Of a DNA stretch of 41,318 nucleotides, positions 10,749 to 21,094 are shown piece after piece. The position numbers were made by a program, and so were the translations under genes. Below the pieces are notes generated by a model. The model was not told the DNA's origin and did no database searches. It saw only the letters and a list, made by a program, of their open reading frames with translations. The stretch comes from Planctomycetota bacterium. GTDB taxonomy: Bacteria; Planctomycetota; Phycisphaerae; UBA1845. The stretch's first letter is position 1, and each line of letters starts with the position of its first letter. Location: assembly GCA_024278695.1 (NCBI GenBank), contig JAJRSR010000005.1, positions 1-41,318 of the forward strand, read 5' to 3'.

Positions 10749-11779
10749 GCAGCACGTTATCACGATCCTTCGATGAAGCCACTGCGACGATCGAACCTTG
10801 GAAACGACCGCTTCTCCTAACGCATGCCAAGCCGGACGGCGATGCGCTTGGCGCGATGGTGGCGATGTTTTCCAGTTTGCAGCAGCGCGGGGTTAATCCT
10901 GTCGCGATCGTGTTCGACGATATCCCCGACCGGTACCGGTTCTTGATTGATGCCACGCCGGTTCAGCGTCTCGGCAAAGACGTTGCGCTGAACGACCTGA
11001 GCACGTTGGACCTCGACGGCGTGATCGTACTTGACACGTGCAGCTACGGGCAGCTTGAACCAGTAGCCCACTGGTTACGCGAAAGCCCACTGCCCAAGTT
11101 CGTCGTCGATCATCACATGACGCGCGACGAGCTTGCCGACGGTTACCTTCTCGATAATACCGCGTCGGCCGCGTGTTTGATTCTATGGGAGTGGTTTCAA
11201 CACGAAGGCGTAACGATCAACCCGACCATGGCCAAGGCGCTCTATGTCGGCATCGCCACCGACACCGGCTGGTTTCGACACTCCAACACCGATGCACGAA
11301 CGCTATCGGCCGCGACAGAACTCGTGCGTAGTGGCGTGCGACCATTCGCCATGTATGACGCTTTGTTTCAACATGAATCATCCGCTCGGTTTCGACTTCG
11401 AGCGGCCGTCACGAGCAAGCTGGAGCTTCTCGCCGACGACGCGATTGCCGTGATGACACTACCCGCGGCGCTCCTCTCCGAAACCGGCGCAACGCTCTCC
11501 GATACGGAAGACTTGGTCAACGAACCGCTGCGCATCAGCGCCACCGTAGCGTCCGTATTTCTGGCGGAACACGAAGGCGACGTGATACGGGCCGGATTCC
11601 GAAGTCGGGCACCGCTCACCGATGGCGCTCCTGATGTGGACGTGGCTGCGGTGGCCAAACATTTCGGCGGCGGCGGACACCGCCGGGCATCTGGTGCAAG
11701 AATCAGCGCAACATTAGAGGACGCACGCCGTCAAGTGGTTGAGCATCTCACAAGCATCATCGAGCACCGGAAAGCCTGA
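10745..11779 (+). CDS. nrnA: DHH-family phosphoesterase, NrnA-like (nanoRNase/pAp phosphatase)
   Basis: THAKPDGDALGAM, LDTCSYGQL, VDHHMTRDEL, C-terminal DHHA1 GGGGHRRASGARI. ATGA overlap with ribF. Confidence 0.88.
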   Translation: MSSTLSRSFDEATATIEPWKRPLLLTHAKPDGDALGAMVAMFSSLQQRGVNPVAIVFDDIPDRYRFLIDATPVQRLGKDVALNDLSTLDLDGVIVLDTCSYGQLEPVAHWLRESPLPKFVVDHHMTRDELADGYLLDNTASAACLILWEWFQHEGVTINPTMAKALYVGIATDTGWFRHSNTDARTLSAATELVRSGVRPFAMYDALFQHESSARFRLRAAVTSKLELLADDAIAVMTLPAALLSETGATLSDTEDLVNEPLRISATVASVFLAEHEGDVIRAGFRSRAPLTDGAPDVDVAAVAKHFGGGGHRRASGARISATLEDARRQVVEHLTSIIEHRKA

Positions 11780-12199
11780 GCCACGTGCTGGCAGGTAAAG
11801 GCCTTCAACAGACAATGGTACGTAGGACGACTGAACGACTCTCGCCACCACGGTCCGATATCATCTCGTCCAAAACTCGAACGTCCGAGAATCGCAGCAG
11901 CACAACCAACGACCTACTTTACCCCGCCGAAATGACCACAAAACTTCTTGCATCTTGTCGCCGGAAATCGTACTTGTTTCATTTGGAAGACTGTTGGGTA
12001 ACTATCCGCAGCGATAGAGGCGCTTCCCGGCTGCGCGTATGTGGGCACTGGTCATCAAGACGCTGTCCACGCTCTCGCAACTGTGACACCACGGAGTCAT
12101 TCGCGCACGCAGCGAGTGATCACGGCAAACGCTATTGACGCAAACGCCGCACGACGCCAAACCCAACGCCGAAGCGCTTCCTTTGTAAGGGGGGAACAA

Positions 12200-14023
12200 A
12201 TGCAGACACACAGAAGAACTTCAAAAACCCAGAAGCGCCGAGCCGTTGTGGCGGTGATGGTCACAGTAGCAATGGTCGTACTGTTGGGGTTTGCCGCCCT
12301 CACCATTGACGTCGGCGCGATGTACAACGCCCGTGCAGAACTGCAACGCACGGCCGATGCCTCCGCTCTGGCGGCGGCCTCCATGCTCACCGATTTCAGC
12401 CAGGGCGACCCGGCCGGAGCAGCCCGAATCGCGGCACAGGATATGGCCACCGCGAACAGGGTATTGGGGCGACCCATGCTGCTCGATCCGGCGACCGACG
12501 TCGTCCTTGGACGATCCAACTACAACGCCGACACGAACACCTTTGCGTTCTCACCAACGGAAATCTTTCCGGACGCGATACGGGTAAGCGTACGCATGTC
12601 CGAAGACTCTCCAAACGGCCGGATGTCGCTGTTCTTCGCCGGCATTTTGGGAAAATCCTCAACGGCGCTCTCCGCTTCCGCGATCGCGATCATGCTCCCG
12701 CGTGATATCGCCATCGTGGCCGACTTGTCAGGGTCTCACAATGACGACAGCGAACTGCGTAACTACCGGGTGACGCAAATCAACATCCATTCCGTATGGG
12801 ACGCACTACCGGGCGGGATCGACGATGTCAGCGGCAGCTTGTGGAACGAGTCTGAGATTCCCGCGAACTGGGTTGAACCGGGCGGTGACATTCCTCAGGC
12901 AGCGGGACCAGCTTGGGGTTTCATGCAGGATCTCGGGTTTGGAACCGTCGATATTGACGAAAACTACGACCCAACGAGCGACACCGGCCTCATTAACCTA
13001 GCCTACAACCAGAACTGGAACGACACGCAGCTCGAAAGCGCCCTCTACGCTCAGGGGTATGTGGCCAGCGAGGTCAATGCGATCATGTCGTCGGACTATG
13101 ACGGCAACGGCGCGTATCAGTATCGCGTCGCGGCGGCACTTGGCCTGGCGTTTTGGAACAGCGGACATCCCGGAGGCCTCTGGTCTCAGCGCGGCGTGGC
13201 ACCAGCCGACACCGGCAACGCCAACAACTGGGTGGGTCGAACTGAACTCGAATGGACTGAAGCCATCCTCGGAAACACCATCAATGAATCCGAAGATATT
13301 TGGCTCGACTACATCGACAGCTACATGTCGCGAACATGGTCACGGCTCTATCAAGCAAACGCTGACTTCCGCTACAGCTTCGGCGCGAAAACGTTCATGA
13401 ACTATCTCTTGGAACGCCGCCCCACGAGCAGCCAGACGCCGGAGTTGGCCGGCATTCCGACGCAGCCGATGCAGGCCGTCAAGGGTGCCGTACGTCGAAT
13501 GATGGACACCATCATCTCAATCGACACCGACGATCAGGTTTCGCTGGAGGTCTACGGTACGACCGCACGCCATGAAATGGACCTGACCTCAAACTTTAAC
13601 GCAATCAGCGACCGGCTCAGCAGCATGCAGGCGGCCCACTACGATGGTTGGACGAATATGGGCGGCGGTATTGATCGTGGCATCGAAGAACTCACCAGCT
13701 CACGAGCGCGCACGACGTCCCGCAAAGTCATTATCTTGCTCACGGATGGTAACGCCAACGTCGATGCCAACGGAGCCTACCCGACCAATTCCGGCGGCAG
13801 GGCTTACGCCTTGTCAGCCGCATCGAGAGCGGCCGCAGCCGGAATCGATATCTTCACCATCAGCGTCGGTGCGGGCGCGGACACCGCAACCATGCAACAA
13901 ATCGCCGATATGGGGAGCGGCGAGCACTTCTATGCCGTCGGTTCGATCGACCAGTACAGCGCACAACTAGACGCCATTTTCAACCAGCTCGGTGGGCGTC
14001 GACCGGTACAACTAATTCAATAA
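12200..14023 (+). CDS. TadE/TadG-like protein with von Willebrand factor A domain
   Basis: N-terminal TM and GFAALTIDVGAMYNARAELQRTADASALAAA (TadG-like); MIDAS VADLSGS, TNMGGGI, KVIILLTDGNA. SD-like aagggggg upstream of ATG at 12200. Confidence 0.85.
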   Translation: MQTHRRTSKTQKRRAVVAVMVTVAMVVLLGFAALTIDVGAMYNARAELQRTADASALAAASMLTDFSQGDPAGAARIAAQDMATANRVLGRPMLLDPATDVVLGRSNYNADTNTFAFSPTEIFPDAIRVSVRMSEDSPNGRMSLFFAGILGKSSTALSASAIAIMLPRDIAIVADLSGSHNDDSELRNYRVTQINIHSVWDALPGGIDDVSGSLWNESEIPANWVEPGGDIPQAAGPAWGFMQDLGFGTVDIDENYDPTSDTGLINLAYNQNWNDTQLESALYAQGYVASEVNAIMSSDYDGNGAYQYRVAAALGLAFWNSGHPGGLWSQRGVAPADTGNANNWVGRTELEWTEAILGNTINESEDIWLDYIDSYMSRTWSRLYQANADFRYSFGAKTFMNYLLERRPTSSQTPELAGIPTQPMQAVKGAVRRMMDTIISIDTDDQVSLEVYGTTARHEMDLTSNFNAISDRLSSMQAAHYDGWTNMGGGIDRGIEELTSSRARTTSRKVIILLTDGNANVDANGAYPTNSGGRAYALSAASRAAAAGIDIFTISVGAGADTATMQQIADMGSGEHFYAVGSIDQYSAQLDAIFNQLGGRRPVQLIQ

Positions 14024-14054
14024 TGATCGGAGGAAGAGATCGCGTCTGGGTGAC

Positions 14055-14081
14055 GCGGCGCACCGTGCAGCGGTGCGCCGC
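14055..14081. terminator. Strong GC-rich hairpin between convergent genes; possible bidirectional transcription terminator (no T tract)
   Basis: Perfect 10-bp inverted repeat gcggcgcacc-gtgcagc-ggtgcgccgc, between the + gene ending at 14023 and the - gene ending at 14126. Confidence 0.45.
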
Positions 14082-14125
14082 CTAGCCCTTGCGCGAGAAA
14101 GCGCGGCAGCTCATCAGGGTGTGAT

Positions 14126-15607
14126 CTACAGTTCCTTCACCGCCGCGATCAGTTCCATAAACGCCTTCTTGCCATCGTTGAAAAACATCAACGTCTTATC
14201 CTCAGCGAAGAGCGGGTTCGGAATCCCCGCAAAACCAGGACTGAGGCTACGCTTGATGACCACTACGGTGCGGCTCTTGTTAATTTCAATGATCGGCATA
14301 CCAGCGATCGGAGAGTCCGGATCAGTTAAGGCCACGGGGTTCACCACGTCGTTTGCGCCAATCACCAACGCCACATCCACGGTATCCAACGTCGGGTTCA
14401 CCGCGTCCATCTCAAGCAGTTTGTCGTAAGGCACATCAGCCTCAGCCAGCAGCACGTTCATGTGCCCCGGCATACGTCCGGCCACCGGATGAATCGCAAA
14501 CTCAACGGTCGTGCCACGGGCTTCGAGAACATTGGCCAAGTCGCGCACGGTATGCTGTGCCTGAGACACAGCCATACCGTACCCCGGTACAATCATGACA
14601 CGCTGCGCATCTTCGAGCAACATGGCGATCTCATCGGCCGACGTGGATTTCACTTTACCTTCGTAGACGTCATCCGCCGAAGGACCATCGGAACTGGACG
14701 CACCCATCGTCGCGAACATGACATTCGCGAGCGAGCGGTTCATCGCCTTGCACATGATCCCTGTCAAGATGAGACCAGACGCCCCAACCAGCGATCCTGC
14801 GACGATCAGCACGTTGTTGTTAATCACGAAACCGGTCGCACAAGCAGCGAGTCCGGAATAGGAATTGAGCAACGCAATCACCACCGGCATGTCGGCCCCA
14901 CCGATCGAAAGCGTAATCAACACACCCAAGGCGGCCGCCACAATGACAAGCAGCCAATACCACATGGCCGTCGTTGGGTTCATCACCACGGCCGCGCATA
15001 ATCCAACCGCAGCCAGTGCCGTGAACAGGTTGATCGCATGACGCCCAGGCAAACAGATGGAACTGCTCATCCAGTATTTCTTGCCGCCGATGGTGATCTT
15101 CATCTCGGCGAGCTTGGCGAACGCGATCAGGCTTCCCGTCAGTGTGACCGCGCCGATCAGGCCCGATAGCGCCGTGGCGACAAGAAGCTGCGTCGAAAGA
15201 CCCACGTGGGTAGCGGATTCCGAAGCCTCAGCGGCCTCACCCGTGACATGCACCGCAGCCATCACGATCGTCAGCTCGGCACCGGCCACCAGAAACGAGG
15301 CCGCTCCGCCCAAACCGTTGAAGATCGCCACCATCTGCGGCATGCCGGTCATGGGCACCTTCAGCGCCATCACCAAACCAACCACAGAACCAAGCGCAAG
15401 CCCAACCACAATCCAAGTCCACGACACCACCCCGCCGCCCCAAAGCGTAGCGACAATGGCAATGAGCATCGCGAGCGAACCCATCAGGTTGCCACGGACG
15501 GCCGTGCGCGGGTGCGTCAGCCCCTTCAAGCCGCGAATAAACAACACACTCGCGACCAGATAAGCCACGTTTTGAATGATTGTAGTTGTATCGGTTGACG
15601 GATCCAC
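14126..15607 (-). CDS. pntB: NAD(P) transhydrogenase subunit beta
   Basis: Multi-TM N-terminus, dIII motifs VMIVPGYGMAVSQAQHTVRDL, VALVIGANDVVNP, VVVIKRSLSPGFAGIPNPLF. Confidence 0.95.
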   Translation of the reverse strand: MDPSTDTTTIIQNVAYLVASVLFIRGLKGLTHPRTAVRGNLMGSLAMLIAIVATLWGGGVVSWTWIVVGLALGSVVGLVMALKVPMTGMPQMVAIFNGLGGAASFLVAGAELTIVMAAVHVTGEAAEASESATHVGLSTQLLVATALSGLIGAVTLTGSLIAFAKLAEMKITIGGKKYWMSSSICLPGRHAINLFTALAAVGLCAAVVMNPTTAMWYWLLVIVAAALGVLITLSIGGADMPVVIALLNSYSGLAACATGFVINNNVLIVAGSLVGASGLILTGIMCKAMNRSLANVMFATMGASSSDGPSADDVYEGKVKSTSADEIAMLLEDAQRVMIVPGYGMAVSQAQHTVRDLANVLEARGTTVEFAIHPVAGRMPGHMNVLLAEADVPYDKLLEMDAVNPTLDTVDVALVIGANDVVNPVALTDPDSPIAGMPIIEINKSRTVVVIKRSLSPGFAGIPNPLFAEDKTLMFFNDGKKAFMELIAAVKEL

Positions 15608-15621
15608 AGCGTGAGCCCTTC

Positions 15622-15903
15622 CTACTTCTTGCGAAACATCGCTAACATGCGATGCGACACGACGAACCCACCCACGACATTCACCATCGCCAACGTAATC
15701 GCGATCGTACCCAGGGCTGTCGGGAACGCCCCCTTATCAGCACCAGCAGCGACCAACGCACCCACCACCGCAATACCGGAAATCGCATTCGACCCGGACA
15801 TCAACGGTGTGTGCAGCGTCGGCGGCACCTTCGTGATAATCTCAAACCCCACGAAAATCGCGAGCATCAGAATCGTCAGCAATCCGACGAGATCCGTTTC
15901 CAT
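15622..15903 (-). CDS. pntAB: NAD(P) transhydrogenase subunit alpha, part 2
   Basis: 93 aa TM protein: VPPTLHTPLMSGSNAISGIAVVGAL; located between pntAA and pntB. Confidence 0.93.
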   Translation of the reverse strand: METDLVGLLTILMLAIFVGFEIITKVPPTLHTPLMSGSNAISGIAVVGALVAAGADKGAFPTALGTIAITLAMVNVVGGFVVSHRMLAMFRKK

Positions 15904-17097
15904 CTAGTTTTCCTCTGCCTTTGCAGGTTCGGGGGCGAGCGGCGGCAGCTTCAGAATCTCACGAATCCGAGCATTCACCACGTCGCCGTCACGTGCCACG
16001 ATCGTATCACAGTGGACCTGGTTTTCCATATCGAGGGCCAACGCGCCCTCCTTGTCCGTAAGTTCTTTGAATAGCGTCAGCAAGTTTCGGGCGTACATCT
16101 GCGACGCATGGAACGGAATGGTCGAGGCCAAGTTCGTCGGACCGGTGATGGTGACGCCATGCGCCACGACCGTCTCGTCGGCCTTGGTCAGTTCGCAGTT
16201 GCCGCCGCGCTCCGCCGCAAGGTCCACAATGATCGAACCCGGCATCATGCCCTTGACCATCTCCCCGGTCACAATCACGGGAGACTGCCGACCCGGAATC
16301 GCAGCGGTCGTAATGATGATATGGCTGTCGGCACAGACGCCGGCCATAAACTCCCGCTGCTTGCGAATGAAATCCTCACCCATTTCCTTGGCGTAACCGC
16401 CCTTATCCTCAGCGCCGCCCGTTTCGAGGTCCATCTCGACAAACTTCGCACCGAGGCTCTCGATCTGTTCTTTCACCGCAGGTCGCACGTCATAAGCGGA
16501 AACAATCGCCCCAAGGCGCTTGGCCGTGGCGATCGCCTGCAAGCCCGCGACCCCGGCACCTACCACCAGTACGTGCGCTGGCTTAATCGTCCCCGCAGCA
16601 GTCATAAACATCGGAAACATGCGCGGTGCCATGTCGGCCGCCAGCAGTACGGCCTTATACCCGGCCACCGTCGCCATCGAAGACAACACGTCCATGCTCT
16701 GTGCGCGTGTGATGCGCGGGATCATCTCGAGCGCAAACGCGATCACGTTCTTCGCGGCCAACTCCTGAATCGCGCCGGGCTCCCCAAGCGGATCCATCAT
16801 CGCCAGCACAATTTGCCCAGACCGCATCAGCTCAAGATCAGCCCGTCCGGCGGCCTGGTTGGCCCCGAAGCCCCGCACCTGAAAAATAGCATCGGTCGCA
16901 CTAAACACGGTCGCCCGATCAGGCACAACCGTGGCCCCACGCTCCGCGTAGGCTTCATCCGGGTAGCCGGCCGCATTACCCGCTCCGGCCTCAATCACCA
17001 TCTCATGCCCGGCCTTCGCCAGGGCAGTGGCCGAGTCCGGGATCAGGGCGACACGCCGCTCACCAGGGAAAGTTTCTTTGGGAACTCCGATTTTCAT
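15904..17097 (-). CDS. pntAA: NAD(P) transhydrogenase subunit alpha, part 1
   Basis: MKIGVPKETFPGERRVALIPD; HVLVVGAGVAGLQAIATAKRLGAIVSAYDVRP. Confidence 0.95.
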   Translation of the reverse strand: MKIGVPKETFPGERRVALIPDSATALAKAGHEMVIEAGAGNAAGYPDEAYAERGATVVPDRATVFSATDAIFQVRGFGANQAAGRADLELMRSGQIVLAMMDPLGEPGAIQELAAKNVIAFALEMIPRITRAQSMDVLSSMATVAGYKAVLLAADMAPRMFPMFMTAAGTIKPAHVLVVGAGVAGLQAIATAKRLGAIVSAYDVRPAVKEQIESLGAKFVEMDLETGGAEDKGGYAKEMGEDFIRKQREFMAGVCADSHIIITTAAIPGRQSPVIVTGEMVKGMMPGSIIVDLAAERGGNCELTKADETVVAHGVTITGPTNLASTIPFHASQMYARNLLTLFKELTDKEGALALDMENQVHCDTIVARDGDVVNARIREILKLPPLAPEPAKAEEN

Positions 17098-17475
17098 GCT
17101 ACGCATTCCAGCGATGTTTCAGTTCCGGCGGCAGCACCCACCAAGCACCCGCGCTCGCCGTCTCTCCGATCGAGTGGGCACCATACCGCACATCGACGCC
17201 CCATGCCACCAAGATGCAGACGAACACCCAATCTGCTGAGATTCCACAGTGAATCACCGGTGGCAGCAGGCTAATCGCCCTTTCGAGGTGTTCCTACAAC
17301 CCCTCCGCACCCTGTTTGCTCGACTCCAAAATCAGGAATGGCAGTTTGCGTGCCACGTCTCCCATTTCGCAGCCCCAAGAGCACAAAAAACATCTGCATG
17401 CCAAAAAGTCATGGTCCGCCGCCGCTACCCAACGAGTTCAAAAGGGGGTTCCAGTGGTCTCCGCTATGCGTCGAG

Positions 17476-18792
17476 CTAGTGCGACGGTTCGAGCCATCCC
17501 CGTTCCACGAGAAAAGCGTAGACCGCATCGGCCGCTAACCGGTGGGCCAACGCATTCGGGTGAATGTCATCCGGGAACAGACGGCTCCCTTCCAGCCCAT
17601 TGGCCCGCGCGTACTGCCGATACACCGGTGCCAAGTCGAGCAGCGGCACCTTGTATCGATGACAAAACTCAGCCAGCCAATCCTGCGGGCGCGACCATTC
17701 GCCCTCCGGCCTGTCGATCTGATAAGCTGTAGGAAAATAGACAATGGCGAAGGATAGCCCGCTGTCATGAGCGGCCGAGGTGATCCAGGCCAAACTTTCA
17801 CCAGTCATTCGAAGCGCCTCTTGGATATGCGGCGCGTCGAATTGATCGATAATCGTCTTGGGCGCGTAGGCGGTTTCGCGAGCCTTGAGTTCGTCGCGCG
17901 TCGGGCCGAACCATTGAAACGTCAGCGCCCGGCTCATACGAAACAAGCCCGACCACTCAAGTACAGACGGCTCCGGTGGCGCAAGGTCTTTGGTTCGTCC
18001 GCCGTACTTGACGACCCTGAACTTCTGCCCGATGTCATTCAAGCAAAACACCTGCACGATCACGTCAGGCTCATAACGAAAGCCCTGTGCCATAAGAAGA
18101 TCGTACTCTTGCCACGGCGAGTACCCTATGACAGATGCGTTCACTACAGAAAGATGCGCATCGCCGCTTGCCTTTTTGGCTTTCGTCTCGATCAGACGCA
18201 CAAACCCGTCTTCGTCGTTGACGCCCTGCCCAAACGCAACCGAATCACCAAGAAACAATACGCGATGTTCGTCTGCGCGTTTCTCGTAGGAGACTAGCGG
18301 ACCACGCAGACCGTGTTCGTTGATCCCGTAGCTTGCAGAGCCATCGTTGTATTCAAAGCCGGGTCGAAACGTCCAATACCGCGTCGGGTGCGGCACCATG
18401 ATTTCGACCTTCGGCCTGATGGCCCGGTAGCCGACCGTGGCAGCCCTATCCGCAGAAACAAGCAACAGCGGGCAAGCACTCGCCAGAGCGACGCGGCTCC
18501 ACCAACGAGCCACACGCGCGCGAAGCCGTACCAACAGGATGAGCAACCCGATACCCGTAGCCAATCCGACATGGCCCCAAAGCGCCTGCCGCAATGCCGA
18601 GAACTGCCAATCCGCCAGGATCAATCCCCATCGATGCATTTCCCATCGGATCAACAACCCCAACGATACGACGACCAAATAGGCGAGCACGACAGACAGG
18701 CAGACGATGAACGCGCGCCGACCATCGCGCATCCCAGGCAAGCTGGAAGAACGCCCTTCGACCTCAGTTGGGGATGCAGCAGGCTCGACCAT
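17476..18792 (-). CDS. Membrane-anchored SGNH/GDSL-type hydrolase
   Basis: Several N-terminal TM helices; LFLGDSVAFGQGVNDEDGF (GDS block), DDIHPNALAHRLAADAV (DxxH block). Confidence 0.75.
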   Translation of the reverse strand: MVEPAASPTEVEGRSSSLPGMRDGRRAFIVCLSVVLAYLVVVSLGLLIRWEMHRWGLILADWQFSALRQALWGHVGLATGIGLLILLVRLRARVARWWSRVALASACPLLLVSADRAATVGYRAIRPKVEIMVPHPTRYWTFRPGFEYNDGSASYGINEHGLRGPLVSYEKRADEHRVLFLGDSVAFGQGVNDEDGFVRLIETKAKKASGDAHLSVVNASVIGYSPWQEYDLLMAQGFRYEPDVIVQVFCLNDIGQKFRVVKYGGRTKDLAPPEPSVLEWSGLFRMSRALTFQWFGPTRDELKARETAYAPKTIIDQFDAPHIQEALRMTGESLAWITSAAHDSGLSFAIVYFPTAYQIDRPEGEWSRPQDWLAEFCHRYKVPLLDLAPVYRQYARANGLEGSRLFPDDIHPNALAHRLAADAVYAFLVERGWLEPSH

Positions 18793-18842
18793 CGCTACGA
18801 TTATACGCGATGTGCGGACGCCGTCGCATGAGATTCAAAAAA

Positions 18843-18892
18843 CACCAACACAACACACAAGAGACCCGCGACACCAAAGCGCCGCGGGCCTC
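18843..18892 (-). terminator. Probable terminator of the DUF4097 gene (minus strand)
   Basis: On minus strand: GAGGCCCGCG...CGCGGGTCTC stem (one G-U) followed by a U-rich TTGTGTGTTGTGTTGG tract. Confidence 0.5.
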
Positions 18893-18950
18893 TACGGGGG
18901 GAGATAAACCCTGGATGTTCGATCGGGCGATCAGCCCACTCGAACCTATT

Positions 18951-19793
18951 CTATTGAACCACGCGCACGCTGCCGTTGTGCGTTTGGACGGCCAGACGCT
19001 CGCCGCCGCCACCAATGGTTCCGGTCAGTCGCCGTTTGGTTGCTTCGATCGTCTGCATCGGTACGGCGCAACGAATCCCACCGTTATGAGTCTCGGCCAC
19101 AAAATCCATAGAGGTTGAATCGCTGACCATGATCTCCACGCCGCCATTGTGGGTCTCGACGCGCCCGCCAACCGCACCGCACTTGGTCAGGTCGGCCATA
19201 ATCGACCCGTTGTGGGTTTCCAAGTCGATCTCACGCCCGGAAAACGTCGCTTGGATGCCGCCGTTGTGCGTCGCCGCAACCAGCTTCATCCCAGACGTGT
19301 CGGCGTTGATCGTGCCGTTGTGGGTTTCAAAATTCAGATCGCCAGCCAAGTCGGAGATGCTGACATGCCCGTTATGCGTGGTGCCGCTGAGATCAATCTC
19401 GCTCGGCGCGTAGACATCAAACGAAACAGTGGCGTGCCACGCTGGCGACTTGATGCCCTTCCAACGGTATCCAATCTGCTGCGTGCCTGGGCCGCCGGGC
19501 TCGACAAAAACCACCAAGGCCTCCATCGCTGCGGCGGCGTCGGCTGCCGATTTGCCACGCGTCTTTTTCGTAACCGTGACGTAGGCGTCGCCGGTTGTGC
19601 CCGTGAAGTGAACGAACCCGTTGTGCGTGTTGACGTCAAGCCGCTTGAGGTCTGACGCATCCACGGCGATTCGCTCCGTGGTTTTCTCCGTCCAAACACC
19701 CCTGCCCCAATTCCCGTGAATGCTAATACAACCGACGCTCGACAGCGCCATACCAGCCACCAGCATACCCAGCACGCCCCGTCGCATGTTCAT
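18951..19793 (-). CDS. DUF4097 (toast-rack-like) repeat lipoprotein
   Basis: Lipobox-like ALSSVGC; eight 'THNG' repeats (NTHNGFVHF, TTHNGHVSI, ETHNGTINA, ATHNGGIQA, ETHNGSIMA, ETHNGGVEI, ETHNGGIRC, QTHNGSVRV). Start placed at MNMRRG. Confidence 0.75.
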   Translation of the reverse strand: MNMRRGVLGMLVAGMALSSVGCISIHGNWGRGVWTEKTTERIAVDASDLKRLDVNTHNGFVHFTGTTGDAYVTVTKKTRGKSAADAAAAMEALVVFVEPGGPGTQQIGYRWKGIKSPAWHATVSFDVYAPSEIDLSGTTHNGHVSISDLAGDLNFETHNGTINADTSGMKLVAATHNGGIQATFSGREIDLETHNGSIMADLTKCGAVGGRVETHNGGVEIMVSDSTSMDFVAETHNGGIRCAVPMQTIEATKRRLTGTIGGGGERLAVQTHNGSVRVVQ

Positions 19794-19966
19794 CGCTAAC
19801 TCCCTGATAACCATTACCATTCGACGCGAGCGCGACGCCACGCCTTCCGCAGTCGAAGTCATTTCCAGCAACTCATTCGTAAAAGCGTACCGTATATTCC
19901 CGGTGCTGGTCGGCTTTGCCACGATATCTTACAGAATTGGTGCCGGGATCGGCGACGAGACGAACC

Positions 19967-21094
19967 CTAACGACGCCACGCACGCAGCAAAATCAAAAAT
20001 AGCGGCACGCCAACGATGGCCGTCACGACACCGATGGGGAGGGTCGCGCTACCAAGCTGTTGCCCAGACACCCACCCGGCGATTCGCATGGTCACCTGAG
20101 ACCCCCAATCGCACAAAATCAAAAACGCCCCACCCAACAGCGCCGACACCGGCAACAAAACCCGACAGTCCGAACCCACCAACAACCGCGCCATGTGCGG
20201 CACGACCAACCCGACAAACCCGATCGGCCCGCATTGACCGACGGCCGCGGCCACCGCGAGTGTACACGCACCCACGCAAATGACCTGCACACGGCGGATG
20301 CTCACGCCGCGCATGGTCGCAAGCTCATCACCAAGCCGGTATTGGTTGAGCGCCCGCGAAAGCACCACCACTGCAACCCACGCGGGAAGCATGAGCGGCA
20401 GCAACCGCGTCCCCGCGACCATCTCCACAGCGTCGAGCGAGCCCATCATCCAACGTACCATCGCGAAGGTCTGCCGTTGGCTCGACACGGACGTCACCAG
20501 CATCATCATGGCTGAACAAAACAACCCCATCGTCACACCAGCCAGCAGCAGTTCGTTTGAAGTTAACCGGCGTACCCCCGAGGCGATCAACATGACAATA
20601 CCCACCACCAACACCGCACCAGCAAAGGCCGACACCGCGAGCGAGGAAATGCCACCGAGTGACACAATCCAGCCGATCTTGATCGCGATCATCGCACCGA
20701 GTGAACCACCGCTGGCCACACCGAGCGTATAGGGCGTCGCCAAGGAGTTGCGAAACAGAATTTGAAACGTCGCCCCGCACAGCGCCAGTGTGATACCCAC
20801 CTGAAGCGCCAGCAGCGTGCGCGGCATGCGCTGGTCAAAAATCATACGTGCGGTCTGCGCAAAAACATCCCGCTCTGACTCGGAGACGGTGCCGTCACCG
20901 TCAAGATCAGCCCCACCGCGGTCGACCAACTCACTAGCCGAAATGACAATCCCCAACCGCGCCCGCCACGCATCTCGCCAGCCGAACCGCGACGATTCCG
21001 TACCCACGCCTGGACTCAGCAGCACCAACAGCAGCAAAAAAACCGCACAACCGCCGAGCCGCAGCCAATACCTTGATGGCGACAGCGCCGTCAT
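19967..21094 (-). CDS. FecCD/BtuC-family ABC transporter permease
   Basis: LALCGATFQILFRNSLATPYTLGVASGGSLGA, GPIGFVGLVVPHMARLLVGSDCRVLLPVSALLGGAFLILCD. Confidence 0.92.
   Translation of the reverse strand: MTALSPSRYWLRLGGCAVFLLLLVLLSPGVGTESSRFGWRDAWRARLGIVISASELVDRGGADLDGDGTVSESERDVFAQTARMIFDQRMPRTLLALQVGITLALCGATFQILFRNSLATPYTLGVASGGSLGAMIAIKIGWIVSLGGISSLAVSAFAGAVLVVGIVMLIASGVRRLTSNELLLAGVTMGLFCSAMMMLVTSVSSQRQTFAMVRWMMGSLDAVEMVAGTRLLPLMLPAWVAVVVLSRALNQYRLGDELATMRGVSIRRVQVICVGACTLAVAAAVGQCGPIGFVGLVVPHMARLLVGSDCRVLLPVSALLGGAFLILCDWGSQVTMRIAGWVSGQQLGSATLPIGVVTAIVGVPLFLILLRAWRR

Noticed and set aside
16108-17274. 388-aa plus-strand ORF opposite pntAA
   Set aside because: His/Arg-rich antisense reading of a well-supported pntAA gene; codon-bias artefact.
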